From positions 1,257,105 through 1,321,104 of the forward strand of contig JAEVLN010000022.1 in NCBI GenBank assembly GCA_018350325.1: a DNA stretch of 64,000 nt. Direction: 5' to 3'. Positions 22,501 through 33,591 of this stretch are shown in pieces. Both the position numbers and the translations under genes were made by a program. How positions within the stretch are numbered: position 1 is the first letter of the stretch; every line of letters begins with the position of its first letter. This DNA is from Globodera rostochiensis. Taxonomy: Eukaryota > Nematoda > Chromadorea > Rhabditida > Heteroderidae. The notes beneath the pieces are model-generated. The model did no database searches. It saw only the letters and a list, made by a program, of their open reading frames with translations, and was not told the origin of the DNA.

Positions 22501-25500
22501 GGTAAAAGTCAAATGATTTTACGCGAAACGAACTCTTTATTGATTCATTTCTGTTGCAGAGAAACGGGGACATGACTCGTGGTCAACTGATATGGATACA
22601 GAAAAGCTGGTATATTGACAGAAATCTAGCAAACAAAGTGCCTTACCCGTTCGGGAGAACTAATGGCATACATATACGCCCAGGCTAGCCAATTGGTTTT
22701 AAGATTTATCGAGCCAACTTTTGGCAAATAATATAATCAATAATCTCACAAAATTTGACTAATTTGCATAAAAGTCAAATGATTTTACGCGAAATGAACT
22801 CTTTATTGATTCATTTCTGTTGCAGAGAAACGGGACATGACTCGTGGTCAACTGATATGGATACAGAAAGGCTGGTATATTGACAGAAATCTAGCAAACA
22901 AAGTGCCTTACCCGTTCGGGAGAACTAATGGCGTACATATACGCCCAGGCTAGCCAATTGGTTTTAAGATTTATCGAGCCAACTTTTGGCAAATAATATA
23001 ATCAATAATCTCATAAAATTTCACTAATTTTGGGTAAAAGTCAAATGATTTTACTCGAAATGAACTCTTTATTGATTCATTTCTGTTGCAGAGAAACGGG
23101 GACATGACTCGTGGTCAACTGATATGGATACAGAAAGGCTGGTATATTGACAGAAATCTAGCAAACAAAGTGCCTTACCCGTTCGGGAGAACTAATGGCG
23201 TACAAATACGCCAAGGCTAGCCAATTGGTTTTAAGATTTATCGAGCCAACTTTTGGCAAATAATATAATCAATAATCTCACAAAATTTCACTAATTTGGG
23301 GTAAAAGTCAAATGATTTTACGCGAAAATGAACTCTTTATTGATTCATTTCTGTTGCAGAGAAACGGGGACATGACTCGTGGTCAACTGATATGGATACA
23401 GAAAGGCTGGTATATTGACAGAAATCTAGCAAACAAAGTGCCTTACCCGTTCGGGAGAACTAATGGCGTACATATATATACGCCCAGGCTAGCCAATTGG
23501 TTTTAAGATTTATCGAGCCAACTTTTGGCAAATAATATAATCAATAATCTCACAAAATTTCACTAATTTGGGGTAAAAGTCAAATGATTTTACGCGAAAC
23601 GAACTCTTTATTGATTCATTTCTGTTGCAGAGAAACGGGGACATGACTCGTGGTCAACTGATATGGATACAGAAAAGCTGGTATATTGACAGAAATCTAG
23701 CAAACAAAGTGCCTTACCCGTTCGGGAGAACTAATGGCATACATATACGCCCAGGCTAGCCAATTGGTTTTAAGATTTATCGAGCCAACTTTTGGCAAAT
23801 AATATAATCAATAATCTCACAAAATTTCACTAATTTGGGGTAAAAGTCAAATGATTTTACGCGAAATGAACTCTTTATTGATTCATTTCTGTTGCAGAGA
23901 AACGGGGACATGACTCGTGGTCAACTGATATGGATACAGAAAGGCTGGTATATTGACAGAAATCTAGCAAACAAAGTGCCTTACCCGTTCGGGAGAACTA
24001 ATGGCGTACATATACGCCCAGGCTAGCCAATTGGTTTTAAGATTTATCGAGCCAACTTTTGGCAAATAATATAATCAATAATCTCACAAAATTTGACTAA
24101 TTTGCGATAAAAGTCAAATGATTTTACGCGAAATGAACTCTTTATTGATTCATTTCTGTTGCAGAGAAACGGGACATGACTCGTGGTCAACTGATATTGG
24201 ATACAGAAAGGCTGGTATATTGACAGAAATCTAGCAAACAAAGTGCCTTACCCGTTCGGGAGAACTAATGGCGTACATATACGCCCAGGCTAGCCAATTG
24301 GTTTTAAGATTTATCGAGCCAACTTTTGGCAAATAATATAATCAATAATCTCACAAAATTTCACTAATTTGGGGTAAAAGTCAAATGATTTTACGCGAAA
24401 CGAACTCTTTATTGATTCATTTCTGTTGCAGAGAAACGGGGACATGACTCGTGGTCAACTGATATGGATACAGAAAAGCTGGTATATTGACAGAAATCTA
24501 GCAAACAAAGTGCCTTACCCGTTCGGGAGAACTAATGGCATACATATACGCCCAGGCTAGCCAATTGGTTTTAAGATTTATCGAGCCAACTTTTGGCAAA
24601 TAATATAATCAATAATCTCACAAAATTTCACTAATTTGGGGTAAAAGTCAAATGATTTTACGCGAAATGAACTCTTTATTGATTCATTTCTGTTGCAGAG
24701 AAACGGGGACATGACTCGTGGTCAACTGATATGGATACAGAAAGGCTGGTATATTGACAGAAATCTAGCAAACAAAGTGCCTTACCCGTTCGGGAGAACT
24801 AATGGCGTACATATACGCCCAGGCTAGCCAATTGGTTTTAAGATTTATCGAGCCAACTTTTGGCAAATAATATAATCAATAATCTCACAAAATTTCACTA
24901 ATTTGGGGTAAAAGTCAAATGATTTTACGCGAAACGAACTCTTTATTGATTCATTTCTGTTGCAGAGAAACGGGGACATGACTCGTGGTCAACTGATATG
25001 GATACAGAAAAGCTGGTATATTGACAGAAATCTAGCAAACAAAGTGCCTTACCCGTTCGGGAGAACTAATGGCATACATATACGCCCAGGCTAGCCAATT
25101 GGTTTTAAGATTTATCGAGCCAACTTTTGGCAAATAATATAATCAATAATCTCACAAAATTTGACTAATTTGCGATAAAAGTCAAATGATTTTACGCGAA
25201 ATGAACTCTTTATTGATTCATTTCTGTTGCAGAGAAACGGGACATGACTCGTGGTCAACTGATATGGATACAGAAAGGCTGGTATATTGACAGAAATCTA
25301 GCAAACAAAGTGCCTTACCCGTTCGGGAGAACTAATGGCATACATATACGCCCAGGCTAGCCAATTGGTTTTAAGATTTATCGAGCCAACTTTTGGCAAA
25401 TAATATAATCAATAATCTCATAAAATTTCACTAATTTGGGGTAAAAGTCAAATGATTTTACTCGAAATGAACTCTTTATTGATTCATTTCTGTTGCAGAG

Positions 25501-28500
25501 AAACGGGGACATGACTCGTGGTCAACTGATATGTATACAGAAAGGCTGGTATATTGACAGAAATCTAGCAAACAAAGTGCCTTACCCGTTCGGGAGAACT
25601 AATGGCGTACATATACGCCCAGGCTAGCCAATTGGTTTTAAGATTTATCGAGCCAACTTTTGGCAAATAATATAATCAATAATCTCACAAAATTTGACTA
25701 ATTTGCGGTAAAAGTCAAATGATTTTACGCGAAATGAACTCTTTATTGATTCATTTCTGTTGCAGAGAAACGGGGACATGACTCGTGGTCAACTGATATG
25801 GATACAGAAAGGCTGGTATATTGACAGAAATCTAGCAAACAAAGTGGCTTACCCGTTCGGGAGAACTAATGGCATACATATACGCCCAGGCTAGCCAATT
25901 GGTTTTAAGATTTATCGAGCCAACTTTTGGCAAATAATATAATCAATAATCTCATAAAATTTCACTAATTTGGGGTAAAAGTCAAATGATTTTACTCGAA
26001 ATGAACTCTTTATTGATTCATTTCTGTTGCAGAGAAACGGGGACATGACTCGTGGTCAACTGATATGGATACAGAAAGGCTGGTATATTGACAGAAATCT
26101 AGCAAACAAAGTGCCTTACCCGTTCGGGAGAACTAATGGCGTACATATACGCCCAGGCTAGCCAATTGGTTTTAAGATTTATCGAGCCAACTTTTGGCAA
26201 ATGATATAATCAATAATCTCACAAAATTTGACTAATTTGCGATAAAAGTCAAATGATTTTACGCGAAATGAACTCTTTATTGATTCATTTCTGTTGCAGA
26301 GAAACGGGACATGACTCGTGGTCAACTGATATGGATACAGAAAGGCTGGTATATTGACAGAAATCTAGCAAACAAAGTGCCTTACCCGTTCGGGAGAACT
26401 AATGGCGTACATATACGCCCAGGCTAGCCAATTGGTTTTAAGATTTATCGAGCCAACTTTTGGCAAATAATATAATCAATAATCTCACAAAATTTCACTA
26501 ATTTGGGGTAAAAGTCAAATGATTTTAGCAAAATGAACTCTTTATTGATTCATTTCTGTTGCAGAGAAACGGGACATGACTCGTGGTCAACTGATATGGA
26601 TACAGAAAGGCTGGTATATTGACAGAAATCTAGCAAACAAAGTGGCTTACCCGTTCGGGAGAACTAATGGCATACATATACGCCCAGGCTAGCCAATTGG
26701 TTTTAAGATTTATCGAGCCAACTTTTGGCAAATAATATAATCAATAATCTCATAAAATTTCACTAATTTGGGGTAAAAGTCAAATGATTTTACTCGAAAT
26801 GAACTCTTTATTGATTCATTCCTGTTGCAGAGAAACGGGGACATGACTCGTGGTCAACTGATATGGATACAGAAAGGCTGGTATATTGACAGAAATCTAG
26901 CAAACAAAGTGCCTTACCCGTTCGGGAGAACTAATGGCGTACAAATACGCCAAGGCTAGCCAATTGGTTTTAAGATTTATCGAGCCAACTTTTGGCAAAT
27001 AATATAATCAATAATCTCACAAAATTTCACTAATTTGGGGTAAAAGTCAAAAGATTTTAGCAAAATGAACTCTTTATTGATTCATTTCTGTTGCAGAGAA
27101 ACGGGACATGACTCGTGGTCAACTGATATGGATACAGAAAGGCTGGTATATTGACAGAAATCTAGCAAACAAAGTGCCTTACCCGTTCGGGAGAACTAAT
27201 GGCATACATATACGCCCAGGCTAGCCAATTGGTTTTAAGATTTATCGAGCCAACTTTTGGCAAATAATATAATCAATAATCTCATAAAATTTCACTAATT
27301 TGGGGTAAAAGTCAAATGATTTTAGCAAAATGAACTCTTTATTGATTCATTTCTGTTGCAGAGAAACGGGGACATGACTCGTGGTCAACTGATATGGATA
27401 CAGAAAGGCTGGTATATTGACAGAAATCTAGCAAACAAAGTGCTTTACCCGTTCGGGAGAACTAATGGCGTACATATACGCCCAGGCTAGCCAATTGGTT
27501 TTAAGATTTATCGAGCCAACTTTTGGCAAATAATATAATCAATAATCTCACAAAATTTCACTAATTTGTGGTAAAAGTCAAATGATTTTACGCGAAATGA
27601 ACTCTTTATTGATTCATTTCTGTTACAGAGAAACGGGGACATGACTCGTGGTCAACTGATATGGATACAGAAAGGCTGGTATATTGACAGAAATCTAGCA
27701 AACAAAGTGGCTTACCCGTTCGGGAGAACTAATGGCATACATATACGCCCAGGCTAGCCAATTGGTTTTAAGATTTATCGAGCCAACTTTTGGCAAATAA
27801 TATAATCAATAATCTCATAAAATTTCACTAATTTGGGGTAAAAGTCAAATGATTTTACTCGAAATGAACTCTTTATTGATTCATTTCTGTTGCAGAGAAA
27901 CGGGGACATGACTCGTGGTCAACTGATATGGATACAGAAAGGCTGGTATATTGACAGAAATCTAGCAAACAAAGTGCCTTACCCGTTCGGGAGAACTAAT
28001 GGCGTACATATACGCCCAGGCTAGCCAATTGGTTTTAAGATTTATCGAGCCAACTTTTGGCAAATGATATAATCAATAATCTCACAAAATTTGACTAATT
28101 TGCGATAAAAGTCAAATGATTTTACGCGAAATGAACTCTTTATTGATTCATTTCTGTTGCAGAGAAACGGGACATGACTCGTGGTCAACTGATATGGATA
28201 CAGAAAGGCTGGTATATTGACAGAAATCTAGCAAACAAAGTGCCTTACCCGTTCGGGAGAACTAATGGCGTACATATACGCCCAGGCTAGCCAATTGGTT
28301 TTAAGATTTATCGAGCCAACTTTTGGCAAATAATATAATCAATAATCTCACAAAATTTCACTAATTTGGGGTAAAAGTCAAATGATTTTAGCAAAATGAA
28401 CTCTTTATTGATTCATTTCTGTTGCAGAGAAACGGGACATGACTCGTGGTCAACTGATATGGATACAGAAAGGCTGGTATATTGACAGAAATCTAGCAAA

Positions 28501-29630
28501 CAAAGTGGCTTACCCGTTCGGGAGAACTAATGGCATACATATACGCCCAGGCTAGCCAATTGGTTTTAAGATTTATCGAGCCAACTTTTGGCAAATAATA
28601 TAATCAATAATCTCATAAAATTTCACTAATTTGGGGTAAAAGTCAAATGATTTTACTCGAAATGAACTCTTTATTGATTCATTCCTGTTGCAGAGAAACG
28701 GGGACATGACTCGTGGTCAACTGATATGGATACAGAAAGGCTGGTATATTGACAGAAATCTAGCAAACAAAGTGCCTTACCCGTTCGGGAGAACTAATGG
28801 CGTACAAATACGCCAAGGCTAGCCAATTGGTTTTAAGATTTATCGAGCCAACTTTTGGCAAATAATATAATCAATAATCTCACAAAATTTCACTAATTTG
28901 GGGTAAAAGTCAAATGATTTTAGCAAAATGAACTCTTTATTGATTCATTTCTGTTGCAGAGAAACGGGACATGACTCGTGGTCAACTGATATGGATACAG
29001 AAAGGCTGGTATATTGACAGAAATCTAGCAAACAAAGTGCCTTACCCGTTCGGGAGAACTAATGGCATACATATACGCCCAGGCTAGCCAATTGGTTTTA
29101 AGATTTATCGAGCCAACTTTTGGCAAATAATATAATCAATAATCTCATAAAATTTCACTAATTTGGGGTAAAAGTCAAATGATTTTAGCAAAATGAACTC
29201 TTTATTGATTCATTTCTGTTGCAGAGAAACGGGGACATGACTCGTGGTCAACTGATATGGATACAGAAAGGCTGGTATATTGACAGAAATCTAGCAAACA
29301 AAGTGCCTTACCCGTTCGGGAGAACTAATGGCGTACATATACGCCCAGGCTAGCCAATTGGTTTTAAGATTTATCGAGCCAACTTTTGGCAAATAATATA
29401 ATCAATAATCTCACAAAATTTCACTAATTTGTGGTAAAAGTCAAATGATTTTACGCGAAATGAACTCTTTATTGATTCATTTCTGTTACAGAGAAACGGG
29501 GACATGACTCGTGGTCAACTGATATGGATACAGAAAGGCTGGTATATTGACAGAAATCTAGCAAACAAAGTGCCTTACCCGTTCGGGAGAACTAATGGCA
29601 TACATATACGCCCAGGCTAGTCAATTGGTT
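19533..29630. repeat. Satellite array 1: about 38 copies of a 266-bp monomer
   Basis: Head-to-tail monomers of 264-269 bp: the landmark CAAATAATAT starts at 19795, 20061, 20328 and so on up to 29390, about 36 periods. Copies differ by a limited set of shared variants (GGGGACATG or GGGACATG; ACGCGAAA, ACTCGAAA or AGCAAAATG; CTCACAAAAT or CTCATAAAAT; CATATACGCCC or CAAATACGCCA). No monomer has a sustained open frame; the only 60-codon frames come from single-base indels (23312, 24044). Each monomer carries CATTTCTGTTGCAG, which resembles a splice acceptor. The array ends abruptly at 29630, where TCAATTGGTT meets unrelated sequence. Confidence 0.97.
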
Positions 29631-30349
29631 ATCTGGGCTGGCGTGTGTGTGGGGACTCAGAGGAATGTTGGGGATCCTGTACCTGAAATTGTGTCAAGAA
29701 ATCGGGATTCCGGGGTCTAAAAAAGCGGAAACCGGAACTCCGGCAACATCCCTGAAATGGACGGGCGGACGGGCGGGCGTACCATCATTTGGGGACACTG
29801 GAGTTGTTGTTACTAGAGTAGGCCGGGATCGGGATCTCGGTCGGGATCGGGCGGGATTATCCCGGTTTTTGGAATCCCGATCCGGTCCCGGTTTTTGAAA
29901 AGTCGTAATCCCGATCCCGGCCTACTCTAGTTGTTACCCGCACAGATTTCGCCCTCGTCGCCGCCGAATACCCTCCCGCTGGCCAGCGTTCTTCAGGGAA
30001 ATCCTTCACAAGTTCTGCAGGGCCTCCAACGCCCTTGGGGGAAGCAGCACCAGCATCGGACGGCGACAATGCAATCGGCGGGACGGGCAGCACATAAACG
30101 TGAACAAATGGAGCTGGAACAGCGCATTCTGATGGCCACGCAGCAGCTGAGGTCGTTCGTGCCAAAAAGCGATGCCGTCGCCGCCATTCATTCTTTTAAG
30201 CGCATTTTTAGGAGGACAGCGGACGGCAGTTGGCCTCCGTCGTTGGTGATCTTTGGCGCCAACAAAAGTGCCGTCGGCGATGAAAATGCCATTGCCAGAC
30301 GCGTTTTTGTCCAATTCCATCGGAGGTGATAGAAAGGGGGAGGGGAAAA
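29631..30349. other. Spacer upstream of the small secreted protein gene
   Basis: Contains a MITE at 29814-29929. Removing it and one duplication copy joins two short open stretches in one frame (..GDTGVVVT and RTDFALVAAEY..), and another frame at about 30,000-30,330 is open. None has clear splice sites or a recognisable domain. This is likely the promoter and 5' region of the gene at 30350, possibly with gene debris. Confidence 0.35.
29814..29929. mobile_element. hAT-type MITE, family C copy 1 (116 bp)
   Basis: Perfect 22-bp inverted ends begin TAGAGTAGGCCGGGATCGGG. A perfect 8-bp target duplication GTTGTTAC lies at 29806-29813 and 29930-29937. The interior is GC-rich (CCCGGTTTTT-type) with no open frame. 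Confidence 0.9.
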
Positions 30350-30749
30350 ATGCCAATCCTTCCGCGCAAATTGTTTTTGTTGTTTTGGTGTGTGTCACTT
30401 CAGTCAGCAGAAGCACAACAAGCAGTTCAATTGAATTTTAGAAGATGGAAAGACCCGAGTCCGTCCACGGGACTTGGTCGTGTCCATGTCGAACAAGTCG
30501 GCGGAGTTGTCTGCGAGAAGGTAAACGCAATGCTTGGACCGCTCCACGCTTGTCGCACTGTTCGCCGCGCTCGGCATGTTCAGCGCGCTTGCAATTGCGC
30601 TGCTTTGCTACGTGATCTGGGATTTGTTAGTGAGCAGGTGATCGTGATTTGGGAGAGGCTTAACTGAACATTGTGCCAATGATTTGTTTCAGAATAAATT
30701 GGCATTCCCCCAACAATGTGTAGACGCCGTTGCGGTGGTAAATGACTGA
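30350..30749 (+). CDS. Small secreted cysteine-containing protein (93 aa), unknown function
   Basis: Not recognised. The three-exon model is 30350-30520, 30584-30637 and 30693-30749. All junctions are in phase 0 with clean sites (AAG|GTAAAC, TGTTCAG|, CAG|GTGATC, TTTCAG|), and the introns are 63 and 55 nt. The start at 30350 gives a typical signal peptide, MPILPRKLFLLFWCVSLQSAEA, with cleavage likely after SAEA (residue 22). The mature chain of about 71 residues has four cysteines (VVCEK, RACNCAALL, PQQCVDA). There is no transmembrane segment or retention signal. The upstream ATG at 30326 would place charged residues before the signal. Size and design fit a secreted effector or defence-type peptide, but no family motif supports that. 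The region around 30404 could alternatively be read as an acceptor site, which would remove the signal peptide. Confidence 0.55.
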
Positions 30750-31258
30750 TCAGTTGGCGACCGAAAGGCGTGGCATCGGCTGCTAATGGTACATAATACC
30801 CGGGAAATGAATGGCATTTTTAATGACGCTTACGGGGTTGCCCTCTGAACTCCTCCCTCCTTTTTAGGCAATCTCATTTTTGATCATCGGAAAAAAGGCC
30901 GATTTTCGAAGTTTCTCCTCCTCACGGCTTCTCTCAACATCCGATCAGCTCGCCACAAACGGAGCGAAGTGTTCAGGAGGAGGTCGAAATCCCCAGACAG
31001 TGCTGGCGGTCATTTTAACGTCGAAAAACAAAATCCCCTTCAAGAATATGCCAAATTTAGACGGGTGTTGGAATTAATTTCACTCCAATCCTCCATGACC
31101 CGGAATATACTCTTAGGGATGGTGTTCAATTTTCTGCGATTTGTGAGCTTGATTGGACCCATTTGAAATTTATGACAGGAAAGATCCCAAATTTGTACTT
31201 TGTTTACATCATTGAATTTTCTAAAATTTATTTTTTGAGTTTTTCTCTAAACAAATGC
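30750..31258. other. Intergenic spacer
   Basis: A 60-90 codon plus-strand frame from about 30,885 to 31,080 is open (KKGRFSKFLLLTASLN and onward) but has no start, clear splice partner or known domain. No gene is called. Confidence 0.35.
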
Positions 31259-31482
31259 TTAACGCAGCGAGATCCAGTCATCTCTGCTGCAGCAGTCGGG
31301 CTGCGTCAATGCCTTCTTCCACCAGACGAGCTCCTTCTCAACGGTCAAACGCGAGTGTTTGATGTCGGCCTTCCACAGCTTTAGTGCTAAAATGTGAAAA
31401 ATGTGTAGAAACAACAATTGGTTTTTGTGCAAGTCTTTTACTTACCCTTCACCTCGGGAAGATCGGCCGACGATATTGGCAT
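31259..31482 (-). CDS. Small two-exon protein (54 aa), unknown
   Basis: Exon 1 is 31482-31446 (ATG, 37 nt) and exon 2 is 31386-31259. The donor is GAAGG|GTAAGT and the acceptor CATTTTAG|CAC, with a 59-nt intron and matching phase. The protein begins MPISSADLPEVK and continues with a charged, aromatic-rich chain (LKLWKADIKHSRLTVEKE, then VWWKKALTQPDCC). It has no signal peptide or membrane helix, and a CC pair near the C-terminus. Composition and codon use look like real coding sequence rather than chance. Its size resembles small mitochondrial or cytosolic accessory proteins, but I do not recognise a family. An upstream exon is possible. Confidence 0.45.
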
Positions 31483-31972
31483 CGTTCAACACTATTTGCT
31501 TAAAAAGTAATTCAATATTAATACCATACATTAAGTAGCGAAAATAAATCTGAGAAGTACTTAATCTCCACAATTACAAATGGAATTGCTGCATTTTTTG
31601 TTTGAACTCTCGAGTTCGGAATTTTAAATTGACCCAAACATAGCTGATTCGAGCGCCCGATGCTTTCTAATTTAAAAATGACCCAAAAGGCGTAGGCGTA
31701 AATTGGGGTTGTCCGTACTTAATTCGAGAGAGGCACAATGTTCATTGAATTTACATATAATAGCAAAAACAATTCAATCACAAGTCAGTGAACACTTGTC
31801 AATGGAACAAACAAAGGCTCATCAAAGAATGATTACAGCATACAAAAGAATGATCAGAGTCAAAGCGACATACCTACACCACACAACATCACAAACAAAG
31901 ATTTATCAAAAAATGATTACAGCAGTACAACAAAAGAATCATCAACAGAATCAAAGGATATACACACACGCA
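31483..31972. other. Spacer between the 54-aa gene and the REEP 3' end
   Basis: AT-rich sequence. A plus-strand open frame from 31703 has no recognised domain and overlaps the REEP gene antisense, so it was not called. Confidence 0.4.
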
Positions 31973-33189
31973 TCACAACTCAGAAAAGGCGATCACGATA
32001 TGATAGAAATAAGTCGCCCATTCGACCGTCCACAAACTCCAGTCGTACATATAATAAGCAAATCCAATTGCGTCCTCCATCTTCGGCCCAACATATGCCA
32101 CGTAGAAATTGATTGCCCCATACGTTTGAGGCAGCTCCAAATATACGATAAAGATGGTCTTCACAAGCACACACACTCGGCCGCGGAGCAACATGATCAG
32201 CAATGTGAGGCTCGAATAGCAACAGTAAGCTGCCCATGAGACGAAAGCTAAAAACGGGATACCTAAATGGCCAGCTAAAAAACTTTTAAACACCTGTGGT
32301 GCAAATTTTTTCAGGTACGTCGATGACAAATCCAACAATGGCGGGAACAGAGTCAGTGAGTTTGGAGCACGCAAAAAAAACCCAGAAAATAATCCACTGC
32401 TCCGCTGAAAAAAATTCAAAAATTTTTTTTTGCATCAAAAATAAATCTAGTAAGAGCCTACTTTCGTCTCCGGTGTGAATTGATATCAGACTTTGTCGTA
32501 ATGGATACAAGATTAAGATCAGATTGATAATCGGCTCCACACACGGTGCGAAAAGAATGATGAAGGCGATGGAAGCGAAGATGATGTACATGAACTGAAA
32601 ATATCAGGTCAACGACAAAATGCAACTTCAATTTCACCTTTTCACGACTGATTCCTGTTTTTTCTTCTATTTCTTTGATCATTGGATGCTTCAAACGAGC
32701 AAGGCCAGCCTGCAGCACTGGGATTATGTCCATGAAGGTGTTAATTGGAACTTGACGATGCACTAACAAATGCTCTTCCACGATCCCAGTAGTGGGGGTG
32801 ACTTGATCAGGTTGAGTTGCTAAGTCCGTCACTTCGATTTCGAATGTCGATCGATCATCCACCGCTGAAGATTCATTTGTCAATGTCCGTTGATCATCCA
32901 ACGCTGAAGATTCACCTGTCAATGTCGATTCATCTAACGCTGCAGATTCACTTGTCAATGTCGATTCATCCACCGCTGAAGATTCATTTGTCAATGTCCG
33001 TTGATCATCCACCGCTGAAGATTCATTTGTCAATGTCCGTTGATCATCCAACGCTGAAGATTCACCTGTCAATGTCGATTCATCTAACGCTGCAGATTCA
33101 CTTGTCAATGTCGATTCATCTAACGCTGCAGATTCACTTGTCAATGTCCGTTGATCATCCACCGCTGAAGTCACCGATTGTCCATCCAT
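31973..33189 (-). CDS. REEP/TB2-DP1-HVA22 family ER membrane protein with repetitive N-terminus
   Basis: Proteins of this family bend and shape tubular ER membranes and help membrane cargo traffic. The start is the ATG at 33189. Exon 1 encodes about 110 residues of tandem repeats (DDQRTLTNESSAVDEST type), then a linker, PVLQAGLARLKHPMIKEIEE and GISREK. After an intron with donor AAG|GTGAAA comes a hydrophobic exon (MYIIFASIAFIILFAPCVEP, then a TM hairpin with ILILYPLRQSL). The next exon has EQWIIFWVFFACSKLTDS, then VPAIVGFVID. The last has VKTIFIVYLELPQTYGAINF, which matches the family pattern of lysine, hydrophobic helix, proline and glycine-alanine. The splice between VID and the final helix is uncertain. 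The Ser/Thr/Glu-rich N-terminus is much longer than in typical REEPs. The gene is divergent from the pseudokinase gene at 33592. Confidence 0.72.
32850..33165 (-). repeat. Coding minisatellite in the REEP N-terminus
   Basis: About nine in-frame units of 33-39 bp encode alternating (D)ES/DDQRTLT(N/S/G)ESSA(V/A/L). Adjacent units are nearly identical, so the number of repeats is probably variable between individuals. Confidence 0.9.
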
Positions 33190-33591
33190 TTTGTCTAATA
33201 AGAAAAAAATTAAAGAAAAAATGAAAAATTTAGACTAACATACGCTATCTGACTGGCACTTGATGTTGAAGAGAATTGAATGAATCCCCCGAATTTCTTT
33301 TCCTTTTTATAAAATTTTTGGCGTTTTGAATGTTGAATGAGAATCCATTTTAAATCGGTGATAAAATTTTTGGCATTATGGTTACAGTCAAACTGACAAT
33401 TATTTTCCACACCAAACAACAATTCGCCGTGCAATTTTTTGTAAGAATATTTGGATTCCTTCCTTAAATTTCACAATTTTTACAAAATTTACAAATTGTA
33501 GAACGTTTTCGAAATTGTTTCAATTTTTGAGGACTTCTCCATACAAGACTTTTTGTTTGATTGCCAAATTGTCATTTCTCATTTATTACAG

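Noticed and set aside
23312..23506. 64-codon frame in satellite 1
   Set aside because: It exists in one monomer only because of an indel; no other copy keeps it open.
30516..30620. Transmembrane helix (LVALFAALGMFSALAIALLC) in another frame
   Set aside because: The frame has a stop (TAA) just upstream and no acceptor. A 63-nt intron with a clean acceptor explains this segment within the secreted-protein gene.
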